Source: Flaveria trinervia
Lineage: Eukaryota > Streptophyta > Magnoliopsida > Asterales > Asteraceae
Assembly: GCA_025506515.1 (NCBI GenBank)
Contig: CM046451.1
Span: 50,137,645-50,201,644, forward strand
Reading direction: 5' to 3'
Length of the DNA: 64,000 nucleotides
The notes below the pieces were generated by a model. The model did not search any database. It saw only the letters and a program-made list of their open reading frames with translations, and was not told the DNA's origin. The position numbers were made by a program, and so were the translations under genes. Position 1 is the first letter of the stretch, and each line of letters begins with the position of its first letter. Positions 54,582 to 64,000 of this stretch are shown here, in pieces.

Positions 54582-55921
54582 TTATGAAGTGGTATTTAAT
54601 ACCGATGTGTTTGGTCTTAGGATGTTGAACCGGTTTTTGGTTACTGCAATTGCAGCAGAGTTATCAACAAAAATAGGAGTAGACGAGAATTTCAAACCGT
54701 AATCCCGCATTTGCTGTTGAATCCAAATGATTTGGGAACAGCAACTTGCAGCAGCAACATATTCGGCTTCACTGGTTGACAATGAAACCGATGTCTGCTT
54801 CTTACACTGCCATAACTAATCTTCTCCCAAAGAATTGACACCCTGCTGATGTAGACTTGTAGTTCATTTTGCAGCCTCCATAGTCCGAGTCACTATACGC
54901 TGTGAGCTCAAAATCGTCATCATGAGGATACCACAACCCCAGTGTGGGTGTACCCTTTAGATAGCGAAAGATCCTTTTGACCCCGATCAGATGATTGACC
55001 TTAGGTTTAGCCTGATATCTGGAACATAAACATGTAGCATACATGATATCAGGTCTTGAGGCAGTGAGATACATGAGAGATCCAATCATTCCTCGGTACA
55101 TAGTGGCATCTACAAGATCTCCATTCTCATCAGGTGCTATATCATGATTTGTAGCAAGTGGAGTCCCAGCAGCAGAAGCATTCTCCATGTCAAAGCGACT
55201 GAGAATGTCTCCTACATACTTGGTCTGATGTAGAAAGATCCCATTCGGTGTTTGATCCACCTGTAACCCGAGAAAGAACTTCATCTCCCCCATCGCACTC
55301 ATCTCAAACTCTTTCTTCATCACTGCTTCAAACTCTTTGCATAACTCTTCGTTCTTTGACCCGAAGATTATGTCATCAACATATATCTGTACAGCAGTAG
55401 GTCACCATCCTTTTCTTTAATAAACAGTGTACAGTCAATGACTCCCCTGCGAATCCGTGTTTCACAAGATGAGTCGAGAGTTTCTCATACCAAGCTCGAG
55501 GAGCTTGATGAAGCCCATATAAAGCTTTGTCGAGCTTGTAAACTCTATCCCGATGATAAGGGTCTTCAAATCCCTCGGGTTGACTTACATAGACTGTTTC
55601 CCTGATTTCTCCATGAAGGAATGCACTCTTCACATCTAATTGGTAGACTTTAATCTTCATGTACGAGGCATAGGCAAGGAAGATACGAATAGCTTCTATC
55701 CTTGCCACGGGTGCAAACACCTCATTATAGTCAATCCCCTCGACTTGGCGAAAACCTTGAACCACCAGTCGAGCTTTGTTCCTTATAATGACTCCTTGGT
55801 CATCCTTCTTACATTTTAGTACCCATTTGGTGCCAATGACTTTAGCACCTTTAGGTCTATCAACCAGAGTCCATACACCTAACTTCTTAAACTGCAGAAG
55901 TTCTTCTTGCATGGCACTCAC
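54582..55921 (-). pseudogene. Copia G reverse transcriptase and RNase H
   Basis: From 55921: FKKLGVWTLVDRPKGAKVIG, ARLVVQGFRQVEGIDYNEVF, KVYQLDVKSAFLHGEI (catalytic Asp) and VYKLDKALYGLHQAPRAWYE. A shift near 55440 garbles the end of this frame just before the VDD catalytic block (lost at about 55375). The next frame (55323-54802) reads MGEMKFFLGLQVDQ, GMIGSLMYLTASRPDIMYAT and AYSDSDYGGCKMNYKSTSAG. The last (54782-54582) reads MSTSEAEYVAAASC, FVDNSAAIAVTKN and ends early by frameshift. RNase H acids are visible. Confidence 0.92.
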
Positions 55922-56089
55922 CCACGCCTCATCATTTAGTGCTTCACTGACATATTTTGGCTCAACCTGTGAGACAAAACATCGATAAGCACCATCATGA
56001 ATGTACCCTTCTCCATAACTGAGGTGTAATCAGCTGAGTATAGCTGATTTCGGGTTTGTACTCCTGATCGGACATCTCCAATAACATTG

Positions 56090-57247
56090 TCAAGGGATGA
56101 TAGACATTAGTCGTGATCCTGGAGTAGTCGGCACAGTCACCTCCGAACCAAGATTGTGAACATTTTGGTCTGCATCTGAGGAGGTTGGAGTCTGAGGTTC
56201 CGAAGTCGAGGGTACATCACTTGTGGATGCTTGTGGACTTTCAGGAACTGGAACCTGTTCCTCCTGACTGTTTTGGTCAGCTGCTTCAGTTTCATCTTCA
56301 GAGGAGGAGTCACTTTCATCGACTACCCCTTCTGACTGAGTAGATGACTCTCCCTGTGTGCTGGATGGAGTGTTTAGTATATCATACATCATCCTAGTAG
56401 CTAACTCATCATCTGAGGGAGAGAGAGGGATGTTGAAAGATTTGAAGAATCCATCATAATCGAAGAAGTATGCAGGTCCTTTGCCTGTAGGTGGTGTGGT
56501 ATATCTCTGAACGTCGACATTACACCACACTTCTACAAGACCCATTGAGTTATTGTAAACTCGCTTGTTCGGTATGTTGTATCCTAGAAAAATTCCTTCA
56601 ACTGCCTTCTCGCTGAATTTTCCTTCTTGTGTCTTCTTCAGAAGTGTACACGGTGCGCCAAAAGGTTCAAGATACTCCAAATTCGGTTTGCGTCTTTGAA
56701 GTAGCTCATAACAAGTCTTTCCGTGGCGCTTGACTATTAGGACTCGGTTCAGTGTATAGCACGCATTTGCCACTGCCTCGTTCCAGAATTGGATAGGCAG
56801 TTTCGAGTCTGCCAGCATAGTCCCGGCAGTCTCTATCAAACTCCTATTCTTTCTCTCAGCAACGCCATTCATGTGAGGTGTGTAGGCAGAAGTGAATTGA
56901 TGCACAATTCCCTTTTCCTTGCAGTATGCCTCCATCCCTTGATTCTTGAATTCTGTCCCGTTGTCTGAGCGTATTTGTCGAACTTTGAGCTTGTAGAGTG
57001 ATTCCAGTGTGGTTACTAATTCATTGAATGTCTCCAAAGTTTCTGATTTTGATTTCAGAAACATTACCCAAGTGAACCTTGAGTAGTCCTCAGTGACCAC
57101 ATAGCAGTACGCGTCGCCTGCAATGCTCCTTGTACTAACTGGACCAAACAGATCCATGTGAAGAAGCTCAAGAGGAAGTTCTATTGAATGAACTTTCTTT
57201 TCCTTATGAGCCTTCTTTGTCTGTTTTCCTTTCTTACAGCTACACAA
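56090..57247 (-). CDS. Copia G integrase
   Basis: 385 residues are open. CSCKKGKQTKKAHK marks the end of the zinc-binding part. LLHMDLFGPVSTRS, IRSDNGTEFKNQG and MNGVAERKNRSLIETA give the D-D-E catalytic triad. FGAPCTLLKKT and EGIFLGYNIPNKRVY form the usual C-terminal block. After this a Ser/Glu/Pro-rich linker (SSEDETEAADQNSQEEQ) precedes RT. It inserts the cDNA into host DNA. The start is internal to the polyprotein. The preceding frame overlaps it at 57181-57247, so one indel lies there. Confidence 0.92.
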   Translation of the reverse strand: MCSCKKGKQTKKAHKEKKVHSIELPLELLHMDLFGPVSTRSIAGDAYCYVVTEDYSRFTWVMFLKSKSETLETFNELVTTLESLYKLKVRQIRSDNGTEFKNQGMEAYCKEKGIVHQFTSAYTPHMNGVAERKNRSLIETAGTMLADSKLPIQFWNEAVANACYTLNRVLIVKRHGKTCYELLQRRKPNLEYLEPFGAPCTLLKKTQEGKFSEKAVEGIFLGYNIPNKRVYNNSMGLVEVWCNVDVQRYTTPPTGKGPAYFFDYDGFFKSFNIPLSPSDDELATRMMYDILNTPSSTQGESSTQSEGVVDESDSSSEDETEAADQNSQEEQVPVPESPQASTSDVPSTSEPQTPTSSDADQNVHNLGSEVTVPTTPGSRLMSIIP

Positions 57248-57795
57248 AAGTCAGGAAGTTGGAAGTTCTTGACATTCACTCCTCTAACTAAATCCTTCTG
57301 AATCAAATGATTCATCTTCCGTTGACTTATGTGTCCCATTCTCCGATGCCAGGAGATGGAGTCCCTCTCAGTAGCTTTAGATAAGAAACACTGAACCTCA
57401 TGATCCGTTGTGGCAGCTGTTGACAGATACAAGACATATAGGTCTTTATATCTTGAAGCAGTCATCAGAACTTGGTCCTCTGGGATCATATATTCTTTCT
57501 TCAGCACGTAACACTTCTGATTATCGAAGACGACTTTAAATCCTTTATCACAGATTTGGGAAACAGAAAGTAAGTTGTTCTGAAGTTGTTGAACGTAGTT
57601 CACTTTATCAAACTTAACTTTCTGATTTCCCACTTCTCCCTGAGCTGTGATATAGCCTCCTTTGTTTCCTGCAAAGGAAACATGCCCTCCTTTTATTTGT
57701 TTGACGTTCGATAAAAGGGCGCTATTTCCTGTCATGTGCCGGGATGCTCCGCTGTCTATAATCCACGTGTTAGTCTCAGCACTATAGCGAACACC
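57181..57795 (-). pseudogene. Copia G protease end and pre-integrase domain
   Basis: Reading from the junction gives TWIIDSGASRHMTGNSALLS, with the protease D-S-G. It continues SFAGNKGGYITAQGEVG, VQQLQNNLLSVSQICDKGFK and ISWHRRMGHISQRKMNHL, the His ligands of the integrase zinc site. The frame changes after FQLPDFC near 57240. The first Met of the longest open part is at 57735. Confidence 0.88.
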
Positions 57796-57820
57796 CTACA
57801 CATACAAAGTAACAGAATCA
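57796..57820 (-). other. gag/pol junction of element G: stop, +1 change and acceptor-like sequence
   Basis: On the minus strand CTAAAC overlaps the gag TGA (57820-57818). It is followed by TTCTGTTACTTTGTATGTG and TAG ending at 57796. Pol continues as GVRYSAETN in the +1 frame. A simple +1 shift at the stop would meet the TAG, so a continuous reading needs either splicing at that AG or a recent C-to-T change. Confidence 0.5.
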
Positions 57821-58330
57821 GTTTAGGTTAGGAACCCAAGCTTTGACTGTCTTGGGTTTCCCAGAGGCATCACACATAAACTCCACCCATTGACCCTTAG
57901 AAGGTGAGGGTAGCTCAAGTTCCTTCTTGTTATCAGTATCAGACACGAGGGTGGATTTTTCTTTCCATAAGCCAGATTTGTGCAGTGCCTGTTTATGATA
58001 AACAGTCGTCTGGCTTACAGGTTGGACTTTAGGTTCACTAGCTCTTCTAGGTGGAGTTAGAGAACTCCGCTTAGAAGACCTAGGTCTAGAGTCCAGAAGA
58101 TCAATCTTCTTCCTAGGTGTCTGATAGAAATGACAATCGGAAGCAAGTGTCCACATTCTCCATAGTTGTAGCATGACCTGCTATCAACTTTATGAGTAGA
58201 CTTTCTTTGTGGAGAAGTGCGTGACACTCTAGTAACATCAATCACTTTAGTTTTTGACTCTTGGATGTTTGATGTTTTCTCTGGTGTAACAAACTTTACT
58301 GATTTAAACTTTTTACTTTTTGGTTAACTG
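57818..58330 (-). pseudogene. Copia G gag, C-terminal part
   Basis: The open part (58174-57818) has a basic, Ser/Pro-rich sequence ending KPKTVKAWVPNLN before TGA, the counterpart of KKVWVSKTN in H. Just upstream, in another frame (58245-58057), CYNYGECGHLLP is a decayed Cys/His cluster equivalent to CEVCGLFNHLTDDC of H. Frames between 58245 and 58636 are too broken to follow. Confidence 0.72.
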
Positions 58331-58635
58331 GTTTTTGACTTGTAGCATGTGAAAAGGTAACATTTGAAGTCCTTTTAGGTTCCGATTTGACTCTATTTGA
58401 TCCTGACTTTAAATTAACCTTTTCAAATTCATTCCCAGGTTAACACATGGCAATTTACCCTTTGCCTTTGAAGTGGCCTCCTTTTGTTTCTTACCAGATT
58501 CAGTAGATGAACATGAGGTGTCTGGATCAGTAACAAGAGGAGTGGTCACCACATGATCCTTGATGGGGTTATTATTTACTGGTCTAGACTAGGTGTTCAT
58601 CAAGGTCTCCGGTGGTGGTGGAACCACTTTGTAGC

Positions 58636-59574
58636 CTAATCCCTCTCCGGTGGTGGTGGAACCACTTTGTAGCCTAATCTCACTAAGTGTTGAACTATGT
58701 GTGAAGAGCTAGTCCAACTATGCAGTTTCTGTTTTAATGAATTAACTTCGACTTCTAGAACTGCCTTTTGTTTCTTAGTGTCTTCTAGGGAGTTAAGATA
58801 GTACCTAATGTCGTTTGCTTGGTTAAAAGCCACTACTTCGTTTTCCCTAAGTTGCTTAGTCAATAGGTCTATCTTTTCTTTATAACAATGCTCATTTTGT
58901 TTTAGTACTCTATTTGCCTCAGTGCACAGACGTAAATATTTTACTAAGTTATCATTATGATCTAATAACCTAGCAAATTTTTCATCTATGCTATTCCTAA
59001 ACGTGTCACAATCAGAAAGCATGTTATTAAAAATTTGGTCAGTGGTACTTACCTGAGTTGGTTCAGAAGTATTAGCCATCAGTGCCGCATCAGATGATTC
59101 TGGTTCTGTCGACTCTGGCTTTTCTGTCTCTGATGTGGAAACTTCCTCATTTGGCTTGTAGCTGACCTCGGCTGCAGTTCTTTCTTCACTATGTGACATT
59201 GCAATTTCAACTGCTATATCACCTTCACTCGCAGAATCATCGTCAATATCCTCGACACTGGCAATGTTAGATTCTCCTGGTGAGACAAACCTGAAACTCC
59301 AATCCTGTCCTTCATCATCATGAGCAGTTAGTGCTTTTGGATCCTTGTTCGATGAAGTAGAATTAGAGGGTTGCTTGTCCTGGCGAGTAAATGATGAGAA
59401 CGGGTTCCCATTCCCCGTCTTCTTTGGCTTGACACATTCTCGTTTGAAGTGCCCCTTCTCACCACAGTTAAAGCAGGTCACTTTACTCTTGTCGAAGCCA
59501 AAGGTGGTGTCCTTAGTAGCAACCAAGTTCTGTCCAGTCTTTTTCACAAACTTCTTCGCCTCCCCGAACAGCAC
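58636..59574 (-). CDS. Copia G gag, middle part with zinc knuckle
   Basis: 312 residues are open. KVTCFNCGEKGHFKRECVKP is the CCHC knuckle (residues 32-51). An acidic Ser/Glu-rich linker (ASEGDIAVEIAMSHSEE) follows. A long helical, heptad-like stretch (KFARLLDHNDNLVKYLRLCT, DLLTKQLRENEVVAFNQAND, KKQKAVLEVEVNSLKQKLHS) then leads to LVRLGYKVVPPPPERD at the end. The long coiled coil matches the equivalent part of H and is typical for Sirevirus-type gag. The start Met is internal. The frame upstream (59947-59513) overlaps it. Confidence 0.85.
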   Translation of the reverse strand: MLFGEAKKFVKKTGQNLVATKDTTFGFDKSKVTCFNCGEKGHFKRECVKPKKTGNGNPFSSFTRQDKQPSNSTSSNKDPKALTAHDDEGQDWSFRFVSPGESNIASVEDIDDDSASEGDIAVEIAMSHSEERTAAEVSYKPNEEVSTSETEKPESTEPESSDAALMANTSEPTQVSTTDQIFNNMLSDCDTFRNSIDEKFARLLDHNDNLVKYLRLCTEANRVLKQNEHCYKEKIDLLTKQLRENEVVAFNQANDIRYYLNSLEDTKKQKAVLEVEVNSLKQKLHSWTSSSHIVQHLVRLGYKVVPPPPERD

Positions 59575-60651
59575 TTGCTAAGGCCCACATTATATCCATT
59601 CTTTCAAGCTCCATCTCATCCACCTGCTCGTAGTCCTCATCTGCCAGATGGCAGTTTCCAATCTTCCCAGCAACAAGTCCATCATATGAATGAACCACTG
59701 CTTCTAAGAGATCCATATGCTCTCGTGCTACTTCCACGGTCACATTACCGAAGTTCTCGGTCTTCAGTTTGGTAGCGTTTGCTTCTGATCCAATATGATG
59801 GGTACATGATGACCCAGACGTGTCTGATCCAGAAGGAGAAGCATGTGAGGGACCTGACGAGCTAGACACAAAAGCAGTCTGGAGGGGTGCTCCAGATGTC
59901 TTAGCTTGAGGCGTGGCGTTATATAAAGCTGGATTTTGTGTGTACAAGACTTCTGAGCTCTATACTTCATCCTTAGTGCTTCTTCTCGCAACTTAAGAAT
60001 GAAGTCATTTATATCCAGCTTTACAAGGATTCCATTCTGTCTCAGGTTAGACACGAATGTAGCCCACTTATCAGCAACCCGTCTGCGAAGTTGCTTACCT
60101 TTTCTTCCATGGTAGTAGCCACTCCATGTGTATGCAATTCGCTCATCAAGTGGTAGAATCTATCTATGACTTCGTCCAAACTTTCATTACCAATTGATGA
60201 GAAGTTATCGAATTCCTTCTTTAACTCCTTTGCCTTGATTTCCTTCAATGATGCATTACCATCATATCTCTTCTCTAGCGCATCCCACAGTTTCTTAGAC
60301 TGCTTGTTCTCGGAATACTGGTGGAATATGTCTTTGGGAATAGAGAGTGATCAATGCATAAACTCTTTTCTCTGCATTGTACTTTACTTTCTGTGCGTCT
60401 ATCATCCCACTTAATGTTAGTTTAACTCCATCAGCTCCCACTGGTCTACTATAACCTATCTCAATGGCTTCCCAGAGATTAGGATCTACTCCATTAAGGT
60501 AGATCTCAAAACGTTGTTTCCAGTGGGGAAACTCATCTAAAGTCAAGAGCTTTGGTGGTTTATTGTGATTCCCCACCTCACTCTCAAGCAGCAACAGATT
60601 CTGTATCCTTGAGTCCTTCCCAGCAGTAAAGGCTGACATCTGATCTTCCAT
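59513..60651 (-). pseudogene. Copia G gag, N-terminal capsid part
   Basis: It starts MEDQMSAFTAGKDSRIQNLL at 60651, with LLTLDEFPHWKQRFEIYLNG and PNLWEAIEIGY, the Copia capsid lead-in. The frame shifts near 60300 to MKEIKAKELKKEFDNFSSIG and ESLDEVIDRFYHLMSELHTH (60248-60042), then again near 60050 and 59940. The last piece has VTVEVAREHMDLLEAVVHSY and EQVDEMELERMDIMWALASA, the segment before the knuckle. At least three indels are present. Confidence 0.85.
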
Positions 60652-60687
60652 GATGAATAAACTTATAATCTAATCAAACAAACTTTC

Positions 60688-60925
60688 ACTGATGCGACTG
60701 AAGGATGCGAATGAGCTAATCGTGTGTATAAGCTCTGCGATTGGTTCAATCGTGCGAATGAACTGGGCGATTGGTTCAGTCATGCGAATGAATCTGGTGC
60801 GTATGAGCTATGCGAACAAACGGTTCAATCGGCCGAATGAAGGTGCGACTAGGTCCAATCGTGCGTATGAGCAATGCGAATGGCGTCCAGTCGTACGAAT
60901 GAGTCAGTCGTGCGATTGAAGCTGC
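60688..60925 (-). repeat. Word array in the leader of element G
   Basis: Between primer site and gag start there are about 240 bases of ATGCGACTGAAG, TTCAATCGTGCGAATGAA, CAGTCATGCGAATGAA, TCGGCCGAATGAA, ATCGTGCGTATGAG and CAGTCGTACGAATGAG. It is the third place in G with these words, after the LTR and the post-pol spacer. It would be transcribed as 5' untranslated RNA. Confidence 0.88.
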
Positions 60926-61133
60926 TGGTTTGCGAAAATTTCTAGGTTTGACGGGTTTCAGCCGTAAAAATTCGAAATTTCACAAGTTCTAATCGCCTGA
61001 GTCCGTAGAAACCAAACGCCGATGAGCAGGGAACTTCCAAGATCACTTTTGATGCCAAAGATTGCGTTTTTAGTGTAAAAACACAAACTTTTATGCAATC
61101 TTGATTGAATCAACACGTAATCAAGAGCCAAAA

Positions 61134-61145
61134 GCTCTGATACCA
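61134..61145 (-). other. Primer binding site of element G (initiator Met tRNA)
   Basis: TGGTATCAGAGC on the minus strand, two bases from the LTR edge at 61148. Confidence 0.94.
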
Positions 61146-61409
61146 CTTGTTAGGACCTAGTATTCGACTGAAATACCTAGAGATCACGTGTATACCGGAT
61201 CAAATAGTGCGGAATCCTATTTGATTGGCGATCCAATCAGTGAGAACACACGAAGAATCAATCAAGGATTGAAACTAACGTTAGAAATCGATAAGGAATC
61301 GATCTAATGTGTTCTATGAACTTGGAGAACGATTTGGAAGGTTTCTGGACGGCTAGGGTTCGTCTGGAATTGTACTTGATCGAATCCCTCGTTTTTCACG
61401 AATTGAGTT

Positions 61410-61418
61410 GTATTTATA
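61410..61418 (-). promoter_or_regulatory. TATA box of element G 5' LTR
   Basis: TATAAATAC in the context CAACCTATAAATACAACTC on the sense strand. It would set the start of the genomic RNA of G. Confidence 0.78.
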
Positions 61419-61429
61419 GGTTGGCACTA

Positions 61430-61642
61430 TTCAATCGTGCGACTGAACCATTAGTTTGGTTCAGTCGTGCGATTGAACCATGCGGTTGGTTCATTCGTGC
61501 GACTGAGTGTTCAGTCGTGCGACTGAGCCAATCTTATGTTATAGTCTTACGACTGATCCAGTCTCCTGGTCCAGTCGTGCGACTGAGTCAATCGTGTGAA
61601 GTTCTTCATGTGTATGGTTCATTCGCATGAGCCATTCGCATG
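61430..61642 (-). repeat. Inverted-repeat word array in element G LTR (right copy)
   Basis: Words TTCAATCGTGCGACTGAA, TTCAGTCGTGCGATTGAA, TTCATTCGTGCGACTGAG and CAGTCGTGCGACTGAGTCA. The last includes the palindrome TGAGTCA, the core of GCN4-type bZIP sites. Confidence 0.9.
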
Positions 61643-61855
61643 GGAACTTCATTAAGTTAAGTTTGAATGTTTTAGTTAATTAATATATATTATATGTAAT
61701 CATTCAAGTAATTATAAACCCAATCAATTCAGTCACGACTCATTATGAACTATTAAACATTATAACCACAAAACTATCAATATCAGTTCATTAATCATAC
61801 CAAACAAGATCTATTACATCACATATCACCATCTAGGGACATACATGTATCAACA

Positions 61856-61860
61856 TGTGA
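61856..61860. repeat. Target site duplication of element G, right copy (TGTGA)
   Basis: Exact match to 35423-35427. Confidence 0.94.
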
Positions 61861-61968
61861 TTATATGCCTTACATGTTTCATGGTATACTTCGAATCTTA
61901 TCAATGCACACATGAACCTCAAATCAGATTCTAAGGCATTATGTGCCTAAATCCAATGGTTTTCAAAA
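61861..61968 (+). other. Leader of element I, second piece
   Basis: About 110 bases of non-coding DNA between the insertions G and F; continues the leader of I. The last five bases (CAAAA) are the target of F. Confidence 0.6.
61964..61968. repeat. Target site duplication of solo LTR F, left copy (CAAAA)
   Basis: Exact match to 63972-63976. Confidence 0.85.
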
Positions 61969-62617
61969 TGTAACACCCGGTTATTCTTTAAAGGAAAAGA
62001 AAAATAAGAAATGAAGAATAAAGAAAGGAAACACCAATAAACCCAAGTTGAGGGGTTAAAAGTGTGAAAAGGACAAAAGTACAAGAAGGTTGGTGTAAAG
62101 GTGGCATGGCCCCACCCTCACTTCCCATCAACTTATTCATTGGGTTCTAGAGAGAGAGAAAGGAAGAGAGCTGAAACACTCTCGGTTGAAGAAAAAGAAG
62201 AAGAGAATTGAATTCAAGGTAAAAATTTGAAGTTTTTAAGTGTTTGTGATGGGTTTTGTCTCGGTTATATGCTTATGTGCTTATGTGTTTGTGTGTGTGT
62301 TCGTGTGTGTGTGTGTTTGGTGTGTTTTTAGGTGTTTGAACTCATTTGCATACGGGTTAGAAGGAAGATACACCCAAAGTTGCACACAGGTGAGTTCTGG
62401 ACCCTGGTTTTACTTATTTTAAACTCTTCTTGGGGCTGAAAATGTATTAAAACGATTTTCAATGTTTATGTATCTATACCCGTATGTATTATGCATGTTT
62501 GATGATGATTCTTAGATGCCTATAGGTTGTTCTTGTTTAGAATAGCCTTGGTAAGCTTAGAATGGATAGGCTTGATTTTTGGATTCGAAATTATCCTAGA
62601 AACATGTTGAGCAGAAG

Positions 62618-62995
62618 GTTCATGCGCCTAAATAAGGCCCATGCCCCTGAAAATGCCTTAGAAATGACTAAGTCTATATCATGCGCCTGAACAGTGCCCT
62701 CATGCACCTAGAAAATTAATCGGACGACTAAGTGTAGGGCCATGCGCCCCAATAGTGCCCATACGTCTGAATAACCCCATGCGCCTAAGTTTCCATACGT
62801 CCGAATAGCCCATGCGTTTGAGTGTCCATGCGTCCGAATGGACCATACGCCCGAATAGTATCCATGCGCCTGAAATAGCTCATGCGCCTAAGTGTTGAAA
62901 GGGTTAAGTGTTGGCTGATGGCCTGCATAATGATAAACCCCCAAACAGGGCCCATGTGCCCAAATAGTGTCAAGCGCTTAACACTTAGAATTTAT
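62618..62995 (+). repeat. CATGCGCCTGAATAG word array in solo LTR F
   Basis: More than ten copies of CATGCGCCTGAA, CATGCGCCTAAGT, CATACGTCTGAATA and CATGCGTCCGAATAG, alternating with GCCC spacers. It keeps the TGCGnnTGAA half-site form but with CC, TC or TT in the middle. A TATA box follows about 60 bases later. Confidence 0.88.
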
Positions 62996-63053
62996 TTCAG
63001 AATTTTTTGGGAGTATGTGCTTTTAGGGTTTTGACCGAGGTTTGACTAGGGCT

Positions 63054-63061
63054 TATAAATA
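63054..63061 (+). promoter_or_regulatory. TATA box of solo LTR F
   Basis: TATAAATA in GGGCTTATAAATACTTGG, about 60 bases after the array. In place it equals TATATAAG of C. Confidence 0.65.
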
Positions 63062-63095
63062 CTTGGTTTTATGCATGATGATTGCCTTATGATTG

Positions 63096-63141
63096 CTCCT
63101 TATTATTATTAATATTATTATTATTATTATTACTATTAGTA
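63096..63141. repeat. ATT trinucleotide microsatellite in solo LTR F
   Basis: About 45 bases of TTATTA repeats with small interruptions. Confidence 0.92.
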
Positions 63142-63971
63142 TGTGACTTTACGTGGACTGTTTATTATCGTAACGTAAAGTATTACTAATAATAAAGTGA
63201 AAGAGCAATGAAGAAGAGAAGTGGAACTTAACTAAAACGTTAACAAGTCTTGCAAGCTTACAGGAGGTACACGACCATGAGGTCGTTAGCTCAACTGTGA
63301 TGCGGGTTAGCTACCTTCAGATGCACACGGGGCCAGTCAATTGAGATTGGCGGACCTTTGTAGCGTACCCTAGGTGTTTGGGCCAACCTTATATACAGTA
63401 TGTAGAGCCCTTGTGGGAAAAGAGGGCCCAACTCCATTTCCCCCGCGCACATAGTTTAGGGTATTGCTTATTGGTCCACATAGACAGTGAAAGATAAATA
63501 TATAAAAGTACAGAGTAAACAAGGCAGACAGAAAAGAGATAAAGCATTACATGATTGTATAGTTAATGCGTGCTCACGTATAAAGAGATGAAGTTTTCAT
63601 AAAAGAGTATTTTCATGTGTACCTACAGAAAGTTTTTATTACTTTTAAAACTAGAACTCACTCAACAACGCTGACATTTATACATTTTTAGTTGGCAGGT
63701 AATATTGCTGAGGATGGCACGAGGGTGAAGCTACTTGGCAGGAAAAGACTGACATCCATTCATACTTATTATTGTTGTTGTTTTGTAATGAAATTAAACA
63801 ATTCTTTTGTATTTGGTTAAACAATAGTGTATTGCTTAACAACAGTGTTTTAATGAAATGAATGGTTTTTGTTAAAATAATTCCGCTGCGCAAGATTGTA
63901 GATTTTTAATGTTTAATGTATTTAATGCTGTGAATGACCAACTGTGAGGTCTCCGGGAACGGGGCCTTATA

Positions 63972-63976
63972 CAAAA
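63972..63976. repeat. Target site duplication of solo LTR F, right copy (CAAAA)
   Basis: Exact match to 61964-61968. The 24 bases after it are the continuing leader of element I and run off the window. Confidence 0.85.
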
Positions 63977-64000
63977 TGATCTTTAAATCGTTATTTATGG

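Larger units (their letters stand above)
35428..61855 (-). mobile_element. Copia element G with extra ORF, minus orientation, interrupted by element H
   Basis: LTRs are at 35428-36107 and 61148-61855, with primer site at 61134-61145 and polypurine tract at 36108-36120. The TGTGA duplication is exact. On the minus strand the order is gag, protease, integrase, RT, RNase H, then a long non-coding spacer and a large extra ORF before the 3' LTR. This is the Copia order, with an added gene as in Sirevirus-type elements. It spans 26.4 kb because H (12.4 kb) is inserted; without H it is about 14 kb. All genes carry frameshifts. Confidence 0.94.
61148..61855 (-). repeat. Element G 5' LTR (right copy)
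   Basis: 708 bases, TGTTAGGACC to CATGTATCAACA. On the minus strand the word array (about 61642-61430) is followed within about 15 bases by TATAAATAC (61418-61410), then the transcribed part. It has one additional array unit of about 30 bases (around 61504-61535) that is missing in the left LTR. Confidence 0.95.
61969..63971 (+). mobile_element. Solo LTR F (diverged C-type Gypsy family)
   Basis: 2,003 bases from TGTAACACCCGGTTATTC to GGGGCCTTATA, flanked by CAAAA. The last bases read TATA where relatives read TACA, so the terminal CA has become TA. It shares the start block, TTGGCAGGTAAT and GGATGGCA end blocks and GGGTTAGCTACC block with C, D and E. Much of the middle is different, including another array word. 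No primer site follows, so it is solo. Confidence 0.9.

Overview
The window is a block of nested plant LTR retrotransposons, and I found no host gene in it. The elements use the plant initiator-methionine tRNA primer site (TGGTATCAGAGC). They include Ty3/Gypsy elements with Tekay/Del-like C-termini and two Ty1/Copia elements with a large extra ORF after pol. This points to a eudicot nuclear genome. The composite family (Asteraceae) is my guess from the style of the elements and is not proven by the sequence.

Layout, using my own labels. Gypsy B (+; 1-936 and 11011-15968) runs off the left edge and is split by Gypsy A (-; 937-11010, target duplication GTTTG). From 15969 to 16737 there is an unidentified piece that looks like the end and LTR start of another retroelement. 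From 16738 to 18425 there is a truncated Gypsy (D): LTR tail, decayed primer site and partial gag. Gypsy C (+; 19982-29221) has both LTRs and a gag-pol full of stops. Before and after C are gene-free AT-rich stretches.

From about 31280 to the right edge everything sits in or on Gypsy I (+), whose first LTR ends at 35273. Solo LTR E (32212-34501) lies inside that LTR. Copia G (-; 35428-61855) and solo LTR F (61969-63971) lie in the I leader. Copia H (+; 38990-51436) is inserted in the extra ORF of G, so nesting reaches three levels (I, then G, then H). Target duplications were read directly for A, C (4 of 5 bases), E, F, G and H.

Each full element follows the usual plan of 5' LTR, primer site, gag, protease, integrase and reverse transcriptase/RNase H, polypurine tract and 3' LTR. 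In Copia the integrase comes before RT; in Gypsy it comes after. All coding regions are broken to some degree. H is the freshest by eye and C is decayed by many nonsense changes.

The most unusual signal is a set of clustered short words, CGnnTGAA or its inverted-repeat form TTCAnnCGTGCGnnTGAA, in the LTRs of several families from both superfamilies. In C, E, F and G they sit just upstream of the TATA box. In both Copia elements the LTR word set (a different word in H) recurs a second time between pol and the extra ORF, followed by a second TATA-like box, which suggests an internal promoter for that ORF. Both Copia elements also share an odd gag/pol junction: a TGA, a change to the +1 frame, and a sequence resembling a splice acceptor.
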